Below the pieces are notes generated by a model. That model searched no databases and was not told the origin of the DNA. It saw only the letters and a program-made list of their open reading frames with translations. A stretch of 5,268 nt of DNA from Desulfobacteraceae bacterium. GTDB lineage: Bacteria; Desulfobacterota; Desulfobacteria; Desulfobacterales; JAABRJ01. The position numbers and the translations under genes are program-made. This document shows positions 1 through 5,244 of the stretch, piece after piece (within the stretch, counting starts at the first letter, position 1; each line of letters begins with the position of its first letter). The DNA lies in assembly GCA_011390985.1 (NCBI GenBank), contig JAABRJ010000154.1, positions 1 to 5,268 on the forward strand, in the 5' to 3' direction.

Positions 1-220
1 GGTGCAACTGGGCGGTAAACTGGGCCGTCATCCCCGACTGGGAAGAGAGCTGCCCGGGATTTTCAGCGCAGACGAGGTCCTGGCGATTGTGGCGGATTGT
101 CTGGCGTTCTACAAGGAAAACAGCCGAAACGGGCGGCGCTTTGCGGAACTGCTGGACGCCACCGCCTTCGACCGCTTTGCAGCGCGTTTCGCTAAAGACG
201 GCTCTACGCCGGGGTCCTGA
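1..220 (+). CDS. C-terminal fragment of a sulfite/nitrite reductase-type 4Fe-4S protein (5' truncated)
   Basis: Only the last 72 or so codons are present; the gene starts outside the window, and the GTG near its edge is an internal Val codon rather than a credible start. The fragment opens with GGKLGRHPRLGRELPGI and continues with a segment resembling YKxNSxxGxRFAxLLD. This pattern is known from the C-terminal end of the siroheme/4Fe-4S domain in small assimilatory-type sulfite reductases and in AsrC/NirA-like proteins, where it follows the cluster-binding cysteines. Those cysteines would lie upstream and cannot be checked. The single Cys seen, in VADCLAFYK, is not part of a cluster motif. 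The full protein probably takes part in electron transfer to sulfite or nitrite in the cytoplasm, but a related ferredoxin-domain oxidoreductase is also possible. The tail after ARFAK is unconserved-looking. Stop TGA at 218-220. Family membership is fairly sure; the exact substrate is not. Confidence 0.7.
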   Translation, partial: VQLGGKLGRHPRLGRELPGIFSADEVLAIVADCLAFYKENSRNGRRFAELLDATAFDRFAARFAKDGSTPGS

Positions 221-247
221 GCCACCCGCTGGCGGCCGGTTTTTCTC
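221..247 (+). terminator. Candidate Rho-independent terminator of the reductase-like gene
   Basis: Directly behind the stop codon, GCCACC (221-226) can pair with GGCGGC (231-236) around a CGCT loop, with one A-C mismatch. An alternative fold pairs ACC and GCT (224-230) with GGC and GGT (234-240). A T-rich tract, TTTTTCTCTTT, begins at 240. GC-rich stem plus T-tract immediately after a gene is the expected arrangement, but neither stem is perfect. Confidence 0.5.
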
Positions 248-291
248 TTTCTCCCCCTCAGAGTCCAGTTCCTTTCGGTTGTCGCCGGTTT

Positions 292-329
292 GCGGCAGGC
301 CGCCGCAACCTGCCGCGGCGGCGCGCCGC
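292..329. other. Two adjacent GC-rich inverted repeats in the serA leader
   Basis: GCGGCAGG (292-299) and CCTGCCGC (309-316) form a perfect 8-bp stem with a 9-nt loop, extendable by G-T wobbles. It is followed at once by the perfect 12-nt palindrome GCGGCGCGCCGC (318-329). Neither has a T-run close enough to be a standard terminator; the nearest, six Ts, is at 348-353. They could be a second terminator of the upstream gene, a regulator site, or a leader structure for serA. The rest of the 221-445 gap holds no convincing gene. Confidence 0.45.
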
Positions 330-354
330 ATGCCGGATTGACGGAAGTTTTTTA

Positions 355-384
355 TTGAATCCCCAAAAAAGAATCTGTTAAGGT
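355..384 (+). promoter_or_regulatory. serA: Weak candidate sigma-70-type promoter for serA
   Basis: The DNA becomes AT-rich at 348-380, within an otherwise GC-rich gap and just upstream of serA. A -35-like TTGAAT at 355-360 is followed after 17-18 nt by a poor -10 candidate, TTAAGG (378-383) or TAAGGT (379-384). A better -35, TTGACG at 338-343, has no -10 at the right distance. The position is sensible for driving serA and the DUF1844 gene, but the hexamer match is poor. Confidence 0.25.
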
Positions 385-435
385 GGCACCCGCCGTTCAC
401 ATGGCCTGCTTTTTTTATCAACCAACCGCCAGAAC

Positions 436-445
436 AGGGGAAAAG
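436..445 (+). promoter_or_regulatory. serA: Ribosome binding site that fixes the serA start
   Basis: AGGGG at 436-440 lies 5 nt before ATG 446. It decides between this ATG and the in-frame upstream starts GTG 383 and ATG 401, which would add 21 or 15 residues with no family resemblance. Confidence 0.7.
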
Positions 446-2029
446 ATGAAAGTACTCATCAGTGACAATTTGGGGGAAGCCGGAATTCAGCTGTTTCGTG
501 AAGAGGATGGTATCGAGGTCGACGTCAACGTCGGGCTGACGCCCGATGCCCTCCGGGAGATTATCGGCGGATACGATGCCCTGGTCATCCGCAGCGCCAC
601 CAAGGTGACCGAGGAGTTGCTGACGGCCGCCGCGCGTTTGAAGGTCGTCGGGCGCGCCGGGATCGGGCTCGACAACGTGGACATCCCCGCGGCGAGCAAA
701 CGCGGTATCGTGGTGATGAACACCCCCACCGGAAACGTCGTGACCACCGCGGAGCACGCCATCGCCATGATGCTCTCCCTCTCGCGCAATATCCCCCAGG
801 CAACGGCCTCCCTGCGGGAAGGGCGCTGGGAGAAAAAGAAGCTTCAGGGGCGCGAGATCTTCAACAAAGTGCTGGGGGTGATCGGGTTCGGAAAGATCGG
901 TTCGATCGTTGCGGATCGCGGTCGGGGACTGAAAATGCGCGTGATCGTCTACGATCCCTTCGTGAACCCGGAGCAGATTGAAAAAGCCGGCTTCGAGAGC
1001 GTGACCCTGGCCGAACTCTACCGCCGGTCGGACTACATCACGGTGCACGTGCCCAAGCTCAAGGACACGGTCGGCATGATCGACCGCGGGGCCTTCGCCC
1101 AGATGAAAGACGGCGTGATGGTCATCAATTGCGCCCGGGGAGGGATCGTCAAGGAGGCGGACCTGGTCGAGGCCCTCAACTCCGGAAAAGTGGCCGGGGC
1201 CTCGCTGGACGTGTTTGAGACCGAACCGCCGGGTGTCTGCCCCCTGTTTGACACCGACCGGGTGATCTGCACCCCGCACCTGGGCGCTTCCACCGAGGAG
1301 GCTCAGACCAATGTGGCCGTCGATGTGGCCCGCCAGATTATTGCCTATCTCAAGTACGGCACGATTCAGAATGCGGTCAACGTTCCCTCGGTCACCGGCG
1401 AGCTGCTGACCAAGCTGACGCCTTTCCTGACCTTGGGCGAACGCATGGGGGCCCTCCAGGCCCAGCTGATCACGGGGCCCCTGAAGGAAATCACCGTGTC
1501 CTACAACGGCGATTTCATGGGGCTGGATCTTTCGCCGGTGACCACCGCGATCCTCAAGGGGGTTCTGGCGCATGCGGTCAAGGATGACGTCAATTTCGTC
1601 AACGCCCCGATCCTGGCCAAGGAAAGAGGCATCCGGGTGATCGAAACCAGCAGCGCCGATTCCGAGGACTATATCAACCTGGTGACGGTCCATGCCGTTT
1701 CCACCGAGATGGAGAGCACCGTGGCCGGCACCATTTTCGGAAAGAAGGACCCGCGGGTGGTCAAGGTGGACAATTTCCGGCTGGAATTGATCCCCAGCGG
1801 CCATCTGGCGATCATCAACAATTACGACAAACCCGGCGCCATCGGCAGCATCGGCATGAAGCTGGGCGAGCACGGCGTCAATATCGGCCGCATGCAGGTG
1901 GGGCAGGAGGAAAACGGCGATCAGCGCAACATCATCTTTCTCCAGACCGATACGCCGATCCCCCCGTCCGTGGTGGAGGAGCTCAAGGCCCTGCCGCTGG
2001 TCACCCGGGTTACCCCGCTGGAGCTGTGA
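446..2029 (+). CDS. serA: D-3-phosphoglycerate dehydrogenase (long, ACT-containing type)
   Basis: Catalyses NAD-dependent oxidation of 3-phosphoglycerate to 3-phosphohydroxypyruvate, the committed step of serine synthesis, in the cytosol. The 527-residue product has the length of the long SerA type. It opens with MKVLISDNLGEAG, as the family does. The N- and C-terminal parts of the substrate-binding domain flank a Rossmann domain with GFGKIG at 147-152 and the acidic residue D170 after beta-2. Catalytic residues by alignment to known SerA motifs are R231 (CARGG), E260 (DVFETEP) and H278 (TPHLGAS). An intervening allosteric substrate-binding (ASB) domain spans roughly 320-445. A C-terminal ACT domain, from HLAIINNYDKPGAIG to the end (about 453-527), is the usual site of serine feedback control. 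All key residues are intact. serC, a common partner, is not adjacent. The DUF1844 gene follows after 70 nt without an obvious terminator, so the two may be co-transcribed. Confidence 0.96.
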   Translation: MKVLISDNLGEAGIQLFREEDGIEVDVNVGLTPDALREIIGGYDALVIRSATKVTEELLTAAARLKVVGRAGIGLDNVDIPAASKRGIVVMNTPTGNVVTTAEHAIAMMLSLSRNIPQATASLREGRWEKKKLQGREIFNKVLGVIGFGKIGSIVADRGRGLKMRVIVYDPFVNPEQIEKAGFESVTLAELYRRSDYITVHVPKLKDTVGMIDRGAFAQMKDGVMVINCARGGIVKEADLVEALNSGKVAGASLDVFETEPPGVCPLFDTDRVICTPHLGASTEEAQTNVAVDVARQIIAYLKYGTIQNAVNVPSVTGELLTKLTPFLTLGERMGALQAQLITGPLKEITVSYNGDFMGLDLSPVTTAILKGVLAHAVKDDVNFVNAPILAKERGIRVIETSSADSEDYINLVTVHAVSTEMESTVAGTIFGKKDPRVVKVDNFRLELIPSGHLAIINNYDKPGAIGSIGMKLGEHGVNIGRMQVGQEENGDQRNIIFLQTDTPIPPSVVEELKALPLVTRVTPLEL

Positions 2030-2088
2030 TGCCAGCCGCCGACCGCCGCGGCGCTGCTTCCAAGGCGTAAGGATGCGCGATCAAGAAC

Positions 2089-2098
2089 AGGAGTGAGG
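2089..2098 (+). promoter_or_regulatory. Strong Shine-Dalgarno sequence of the DUF1844 gene
   Basis: AGGAGTGAGG lies just before ATG 2100 and is the best Shine-Dalgarno match in the window. It supports the start of this small gene and suggests efficient, independent translation after serA. Confidence 0.75.
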
Positions 2099-2099
2099 T

Positions 2100-2513
2100 A
2101 TGACGGAAGACAAAAAAGGTTTCAGCGTTAAGGATCGCAGGCTATTTTCCGAAGAAAAGCCCGCTGGTGAGGAATTCAAGACCGAGACGGCGGAGGCCGG
2201 TCAAAAAGACGAGCCCGAAGCGCCCCCCCAAAAGCCGCCGCGGACGGCGGAGCAGGCTGAAACGCAGCTGCCCGAAGTCAACTTTTCAACGTTTGTTTTC
2301 TCGCTCAATTCCGCGACCCTGGTCCACCTGGGGATCATCGAGGACCCGGCCAGCGGCCAGAAGGCCAAGAACCTGCCGCTGGCCAAACAGACCATCGATA
2401 TCCTCGGGCTGCTGGAACGCAAGACCCGGGGCAACCTCTCCAGTGACGAAGAGGCCATGCTGAGGAGCATTCTCTACGATCTGAGAATGATCTACATCCG
2501 CGAAAAAGGGTAG
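2100..2513 (+). CDS. DUF1844 domain protein, function unknown
   Basis: A 137-residue protein in two parts. Residues 1-58 are a charged, low-complexity and probably disordered tail rich in E, K, P and Q, with no signal peptide. Residues 59-135 match the DUF1844 pattern: NFSTFVFSLNSATLVHLGII, then a DPASGQKAKNLPLAKQTID segment, then LLERKTRGNLSSDEEAML and a final helix LRSILYDLRMIYI. The domain looks all-helical, with hydrophobic faces suited to self-association or to binding a partner. It is known from Desulfobacterota and several other phyla, has no established function to my knowledge, and is presumably cytoplasmic. It sits between serA (70 nt upstream) and a Do-type protease (127 nt downstream). 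No catalytic motif is visible. The family call is firm; no role can be assigned. Confidence 0.9.
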   Translation: MTEDKKGFSVKDRRLFSEEKPAGEEFKTETAEAGQKDEPEAPPQKPPRTAEQAETQLPEVNFSTFVFSLNSATLVHLGIIEDPASGQKAKNLPLAKQTIDILGLLERKTRGNLSSDEEAMLRSILYDLRMIYIREKG

Positions 2514-2530
2514 GGGCCGGCGCCGGCCCC
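2513..2530. other. 18-bp perfect palindrome on the DUF1844 stop codon; possible transcription end
   Basis: GGGGCCGGCGCCGGCCCC is its own reverse complement, and its first G is the last base of the TAG stop. As RNA it could form a 7-bp all-GC stem with a GCGC loop. No T-run follows, so it is not a canonical intrinsic terminator. It may act as an mRNA 3'-end stabiliser, a weak terminator between DUF1844 and the protease, or a protein-binding site. Confidence 0.45.
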
Positions 2531-2569
2531 CGGTTGGCACCCGCGGCAACAGCGCCGGTCGAATCCAGC

Positions 2570-2609
2570 CGCCACCGCCGGATCGCCACCGCTGGCCGAT
2601 ACGCCACCG
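2570..2609 (+). repeat. Three short direct repeats, CGCCACCG, upstream of the protease gene
   Basis: CGCCACCG occurs at 2570-2577, 2584-2591 and 2602-2609, with start-to-start distances of 14 and 18 nt. The first two copies are followed by related sequence (CCGGAT and CTGGCCGAT). The array ends about 30 nt before ATG 2641. It could be an operator or degenerate tandem duplication, or chance in GC-rich DNA. No clear -35/-10 pair was found in the 2531-2640 gap. Confidence 0.4.
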
Positions 2610-2627
2610 AGAATAGTGCATCGACAG

Positions 2628-2633
2628 AAAGGA
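2628..2633 (+). promoter_or_regulatory. Ribosome binding site of the Do-type protease gene
   Basis: AAAGGA ends 7 nt before ATG 2641. Good spacing, together with a signal peptide that begins right after this ATG, fixes the start. Confidence 0.65.
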
Positions 2634-2640
2634 CACTTTC

Positions 2641-4134
2641 ATGAAACCCGACCCTTGCGCGACGTTTCAGGCGTTGCGAAAACCCCTCTGGCTGCCGGCA
2701 CTGTTGATCGGTCTTGTGGCGGCCGTCCTGCTGCCAGGGCGTATGGCCGAGGCCCGGACAGCGGCCGAAACCGGTTCGGCGACGCCCCCGAGCTTCAGCG
2801 AATTGGCCGCCCAGGTCAGCCCCTCGGTCGTCAACATCCGCACCGTCAAGGTGGCCAAGGGCGGCGGGCGGGTTTTTCGCCATTTTTTCCAGGGTCCCCA
2901 GACACCCAACGACCCCAACGACCCCGACGATCCGTTCAAGGATTTTTTTGATAAATTTTTCGACCAGGACCAGCAGCGGGAGTTTCGCCAGCGCAGCCTG
3001 GGTTCGGGTTTCATCATCGACAAGGGGGGGTTCGTGGTCACCAACAACCACGTTGTCGAAGATGCCGATGAGATCCGGGTGATCCTCAAAAACGGCCAAG
3101 AGTTCGATGCCGTAATTGTCGGCCGGGATCCCAACACCGACCTGGCGCTGATCAAAATCAAGGCCGAGAAGGACCTGCCGATCCTGAAGCTGGGAAGCTC
3201 GGCGGGCCTCGAGGTCGGTCAGTGGGTCTTGGCGATCGGCAGCCCCTTCGGGTTGGAGCACACCGTGACCGCGGGCATCGTCAGCGCCAAGGGGCGGGTG
3301 ATCGGCTCCGGGCCCTATGATGACTTTGTTCAGACGGATGCATCGATCAATCCCGGCAACAGCGGCGGGCCGCTGATCAACCTCCAGGGTGAGGTGGTCG
3401 GCATCAACACCGCCATCATTGCCGGCGGCCAGGGCATCGGTTTTGCCATTCCGATCGACTTGGCGCGCGGCGTCATCGAACAGCTCAAGCAGGCCGGGCA
3501 GGTGACCCGCGGCTGGTTGGGGGTGGCCATCCAGAACCTCAGCGAGGAATTGGCCGAATATTACAGCGCCGGGGACCGCAAGGGGGTTCTGGTGACGGAG
3601 GTGTTTCCCGGGGACCCGGCGGACAGCGCCGGGATCCGGGCCGGCGACATCATCCTGGCGGTCGATGGCCAGAAGGTTGAGGCCAGCCGCGATCTCACCC
3701 GCCTGATCGCCGATCTGTCCGTCGGGCAGACGGTCGGGGTCAAGGTTTTACGCGAAGGTCGCGAGAAATCCGTGCAGGTAAAAATTGCCAGGCGCGAGGA
3801 GGCTAAACTTGCCGCTCGCGAGAATGGGGCGCCCCAGGAGGCGGGCGACGCCGATGAACTCGGCATCCGGGTCGGTGAGATCACACCGGAAATCGCCCGC
3901 CAGTTCAACCTCGAAAATCAGCAGGGCGTCGTGGTCATGGGCGTTGAAAGCGACAGCCAGGGTGAAGCGGCCGGTGTCCAAATGGGGGACATCATCAAGG
4001 AGATCGATCACCAGACGGTCGGCACCCTGGCGGACTATAACCAGATTGTCGCCAAAAGCGCCAAGGGACAGACCCTCCAGTTTTTCATCATGCGCCCGGG
4101 ATCGGGTTTGGTTCTCATCAAGATCACCCGCTGA
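2641..4134 (+). CDS. Periplasmic Do-type serine endoprotease (DegP/HtrA/DegQ family)
   Basis: A 497-residue exported protease and probable chaperone that degrades misfolded envelope proteins. A signal peptide is visible: basic R13/K14, a hydrophobic core about 16-32 and AEA at 36-38, the likely cleavage site. The trypsin-like domain (about 50-285) has the full triad: H137 in TNNHVV, D167 in NTDLALIKI and S241 in GNSGGPL. A long loop (about 72-117) rich in D, P, N and F sits where the family's LA loop lies. PDZ1 (about 290-385) starts at RGWLGVAIQ, with GDIILAVDG inside; PDZ2 runs about 405-495 from LGIRVGEIT. Protease plus two PDZ domains defines the DegP/DegQ class rather than one-PDZ DegS, but the sequence does not distinguish DegP from DegQ or MucD, so no symbol is given. 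The 17-nt gap to ispE argues for one transcript. No key residue is missing. Confidence 0.95.
   Translation: MKPDPCATFQALRKPLWLPALLIGLVAAVLLPGRMAEARTAAETGSATPPSFSELAAQVSPSVVNIRTVKVAKGGGRVFRHFFQGPQTPNDPNDPDDPFKDFFDKFFDQDQQREFRQRSLGSGFIIDKGGFVVTNNHVVEDADEIRVILKNGQEFDAVIVGRDPNTDLALIKIKAEKDLPILKLGSSAGLEVGQWVLAIGSPFGLEHTVTAGIVSAKGRVIGSGPYDDFVQTDASINPGNSGGPLINLQGEVVGINTAIIAGGQGIGFAIPIDLARGVIEQLKQAGQVTRGWLGVAIQNLSEELAEYYSAGDRKGVLVTEVFPGDPADSAGIRAGDIILAVDGQKVEASRDLTRLIADLSVGQTVGVKVLREGREKSVQVKIARREEAKLAARENGAPQEAGDADELGIRVGEITPEIARQFNLENQQGVVVMGVESDSQGEAAGVQMGDIIKEIDHQTVGTLADYNQIVAKSAKGQTLQFFIMRPGSGLVLIKITR
2905..2931 (+). repeat. 9-bp in-frame tandem repeat in the protease LA-loop region
   Basis: CCCAACGAC is repeated exactly at 2905-2913 and 2914-2922, then as CCCGACGAT at 2923-2931. 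It encodes PND-PND-PDD (residues 89-97). Because the unit is three codons, copy-number change would lengthen or shorten the loop without breaking the frame. Confidence 0.85.
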
Positions 4135-4151
4135 CGGGTTCGGGCGCAGCC

Positions 4152-5021
4152 ATGCACTTCTCATCCGACCTGCCGGAGGCCCTCGAACTGAGGGCGCCGG
4201 CCAAGATCAACCTTTTCCTGGCGGTGACCGGCAGGCGCGCCGACGGGTATCACGACCTGTTTACCCTGATGTGCGCCATCAGCCTCTTCGACCGGCTCAC
4301 CCTGCGCTTCGGCGGCCGCGGCATCCGGGTGTTCTGCGATCACCCCGCGGTCCCTGAAGACGATACCAACCTGGTGCATCGCGCGGCAAGCCGTTTTTTT
4401 GAGCGCCTGGGGGACCCCCGTGGGGTAGACGTGCACATTGACAAGCAGATCCCCGTGGCGGCCGGCCTGGGCGGCGGCAGCAGCGATGCGGCAGCCGTTC
4501 TCGGGGGACTCAACCGGGTTTTCGGGCGGCCGTTTGCACCCGGGATTCTGCAGCGCATGGCGCTGGCCGTGGGCGCTGATGTGCCCTTCTTCCTGAGCGC
4601 CAAGCCGGCCCTGGCCACCGGTATCGGAGAGTGCTTGGAACCGGTTGCCGACCTGGTCCCCTACCATGTCCTGACGGTGTGCCCCGACCTGAAGGTTTCA
4701 ACGGCCGAGGTCTACAAAAATCTGAATTTGGGATTGACAAAATGTGAAAAAAAACTTAAACAACTTCACTTAAAAACCGAGCGATTTGATGCGCTTTACT
4801 TTCTTTGCAATGATCTGGAAACTGTTACGATCCGTAAATTTCCTCAGATAAATGAGATAAAAAAAGCGCTGCTCGGTCTCGGCGCAGCGGGTGCCCTGAT
4901 GTCGGGCAGCGGGCCCACGGTCTTCGGCCTTTTCGCCGACGCGGCGGGTGCCGGCAAGGCTCTGGGCCGTCTTTCACGGCGCCGGGAATGGAACGTCCAT
5001 CTGGCAGAGATGCTTCTCTGA
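4152..5021 (+). CDS. ispE: 4-diphosphocytidyl-2-C-methyl-D-erythritol kinase
   Basis: Phosphorylates the 2-hydroxyl of CDP-methylerythritol with ATP in the cytosolic MEP pathway to isopentenyl diphosphate. The 289 residues fit the family length. GHMP-kinase motifs appear in order: APAKINLFLAVTGRRADGYH near the N-terminus with the conserved K18, the ATP-binding PVAAGLGGGSSDAA at 101-114, GADVPFF with the catalytic-type D143, and LMSGSGPTVFGLF at 249-261. ATG 4152 is chosen because the PAKIN motif follows at the usual distance and the in-frame upstream codons offer no usual start. No clear Shine-Dalgarno is seen, so translation may be coupled to the protease ending 17 nt before. Residues about 187-236 are encoded by DNA of only about 32% GC (48 of 150 bases by hand count), with AAA, CTT, TTA and ATA codons unlike the rest. 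The frame and NDLE motif remain intact, so the gene looks functional. Confidence 0.96.
   Translation: MHFSSDLPEALELRAPAKINLFLAVTGRRADGYHDLFTLMCAISLFDRLTLRFGGRGIRVFCDHPAVPEDDTNLVHRAASRFFERLGDPRGVDVHIDKQIPVAAGLGGGSSDAAAVLGGLNRVFGRPFAPGILQRMALAVGADVPFFLSAKPALATGIGECLEPVADLVPYHVLTVCPDLKVSTAEVYKNLNLGLTKCEKKLKQLHLKTERFDALYFLCNDLETVTIRKFPQINEIKKALLGLGAAGALMSGSGPTVFGLFADAAGAGKALGRLSRRREWNVHLAEMLL
4734..4762 (+). promoter_or_regulatory. Candidate internal promoter inside ispE
   Basis: A perfect -35 hexamer, TTGACA (4734-4739), lies in the AT-rich island of ispE. After 16-17 nt come only half-matching -10 candidates, TTAAAC (4756-4761) or TAAACA (4757-4762). The position would allow separate expression of tRNA-Gln and the following gene. 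The weak -10 keeps confidence low. Confidence 0.25.
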
Positions 5022-5062
5022 GGTTGGCTATTCGTCTGGTCCGTTCGGCCCGGCCCTCTTTG

Positions 5063-5125
5063 TCCGCCTGAATTCAGGCTGTCGGCAGGGATGCGCAAAA
5101 GGCGGATCGGGCGAAAATTTTTTTT
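5063..5125 (+). other. Hairpin-forming ispE-tRNA spacer ending in a T-run; ambiguous terminator or tRNA leader
   Basis: The spacer holds the perfect 14-nt palindrome GCCTGAATTCAGGC (5066-5079). It also holds a competing 7-bp pairing of TCCGCCT (5063-5069) with AGGCGGA (5100-5106), which an outer GCCCG (5048-5052) with CGGGC (5108-5112) could extend. AAAA and eight Ts (5118-5125) follow. The last T is base 1 of the tRNA, so a strong terminator here would block read-through from ispE into the tRNA. It may be weak, or merely a leader processed by RNase P. Confidence 0.35.
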
Positions 5126-5199
5126 GGGGCGTCGTCAAGCGGTAAGACACAGGATTTTGGTTCCTGCATTCGGAGGTTCGAATCCTCCCGCCCCAGCCA
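5125..5199 (+). tRNA. tRNA-Gln, anticodon TTG, CCA encoded
   Basis: Full cloverleaf by hand. Acceptor TGGGGCG (5125-5131) pairs with CGCCCCA (5189-5195). D arm GTC/GAC spans 5134-5148 with loop AAGCGGTAA. Anticodon stem CAGGA (5150-5154) pairs with TCCTG (5162-5166) around loop TTTTGGT, giving anticodon TTG at 5157-5159. Variable loop is CATTC. T arm GGAGG/CCTCC spans 5172-5188 with loop TTCGAAT. Discriminator is G5196 and CCA is 5197-5199. The weak U1-A72 first pair and G73 are known identity elements for glutaminyl-tRNA synthetase, and the sequence closely resembles bacterial tRNA-Gln. UUG with a modified wobble base could read both CAA and CAG. It lies between ispE and a probable prs. Confidence 0.97.
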
Positions 5200-5244
5200 C
5201 ACTATCCATATCGCGTCGCCGGACAGCGCAGAAACGGTAATTGC

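Noticed and set aside
87..341. Open frame overlapping the reductase tail and the following gap
   Set aside because: It is out of frame with a recognisable protein, is dominated by R, P and A as shadow frames are, and runs through the terminator and hairpins.
384..399. Possible sigma-54 promoter TGGCACCCGCCGTTCA before serA
   Set aside because: The -24 half matches, but the nearly invariant GC of the -12 element is TC here. The same TGGCACCCGC at 2535-2544 also lacks a correctly spaced -12 GC.
383..445. In-frame N-terminal extension of SerA from GTG 383 or ATG 401
   Set aside because: The extra residues do not resemble SerA, whereas MKVLISD at 446 matches the family start and has a Shine-Dalgarno 5 nt upstream.
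2335..3261. 308-codon open frame on the - strand across DUF1844 and the protease gene
   Set aside because: It is antisense to two clearly conserved proteins, has no recognisable family features, and long antisense frames are common in GC-rich DNA.
4161..4667. 168-codon - strand frame within ispE
   Set aside because: Antisense to the conserved GHMP motifs, no family resemblance and no plausible promoter or ribosome site.
4948..5145. Small + strand frame over the end of ispE, the spacer and the tRNA start
   Set aside because: It runs into the tRNA gene, is out of frame with ispE and shows no conserved motif or start signal.
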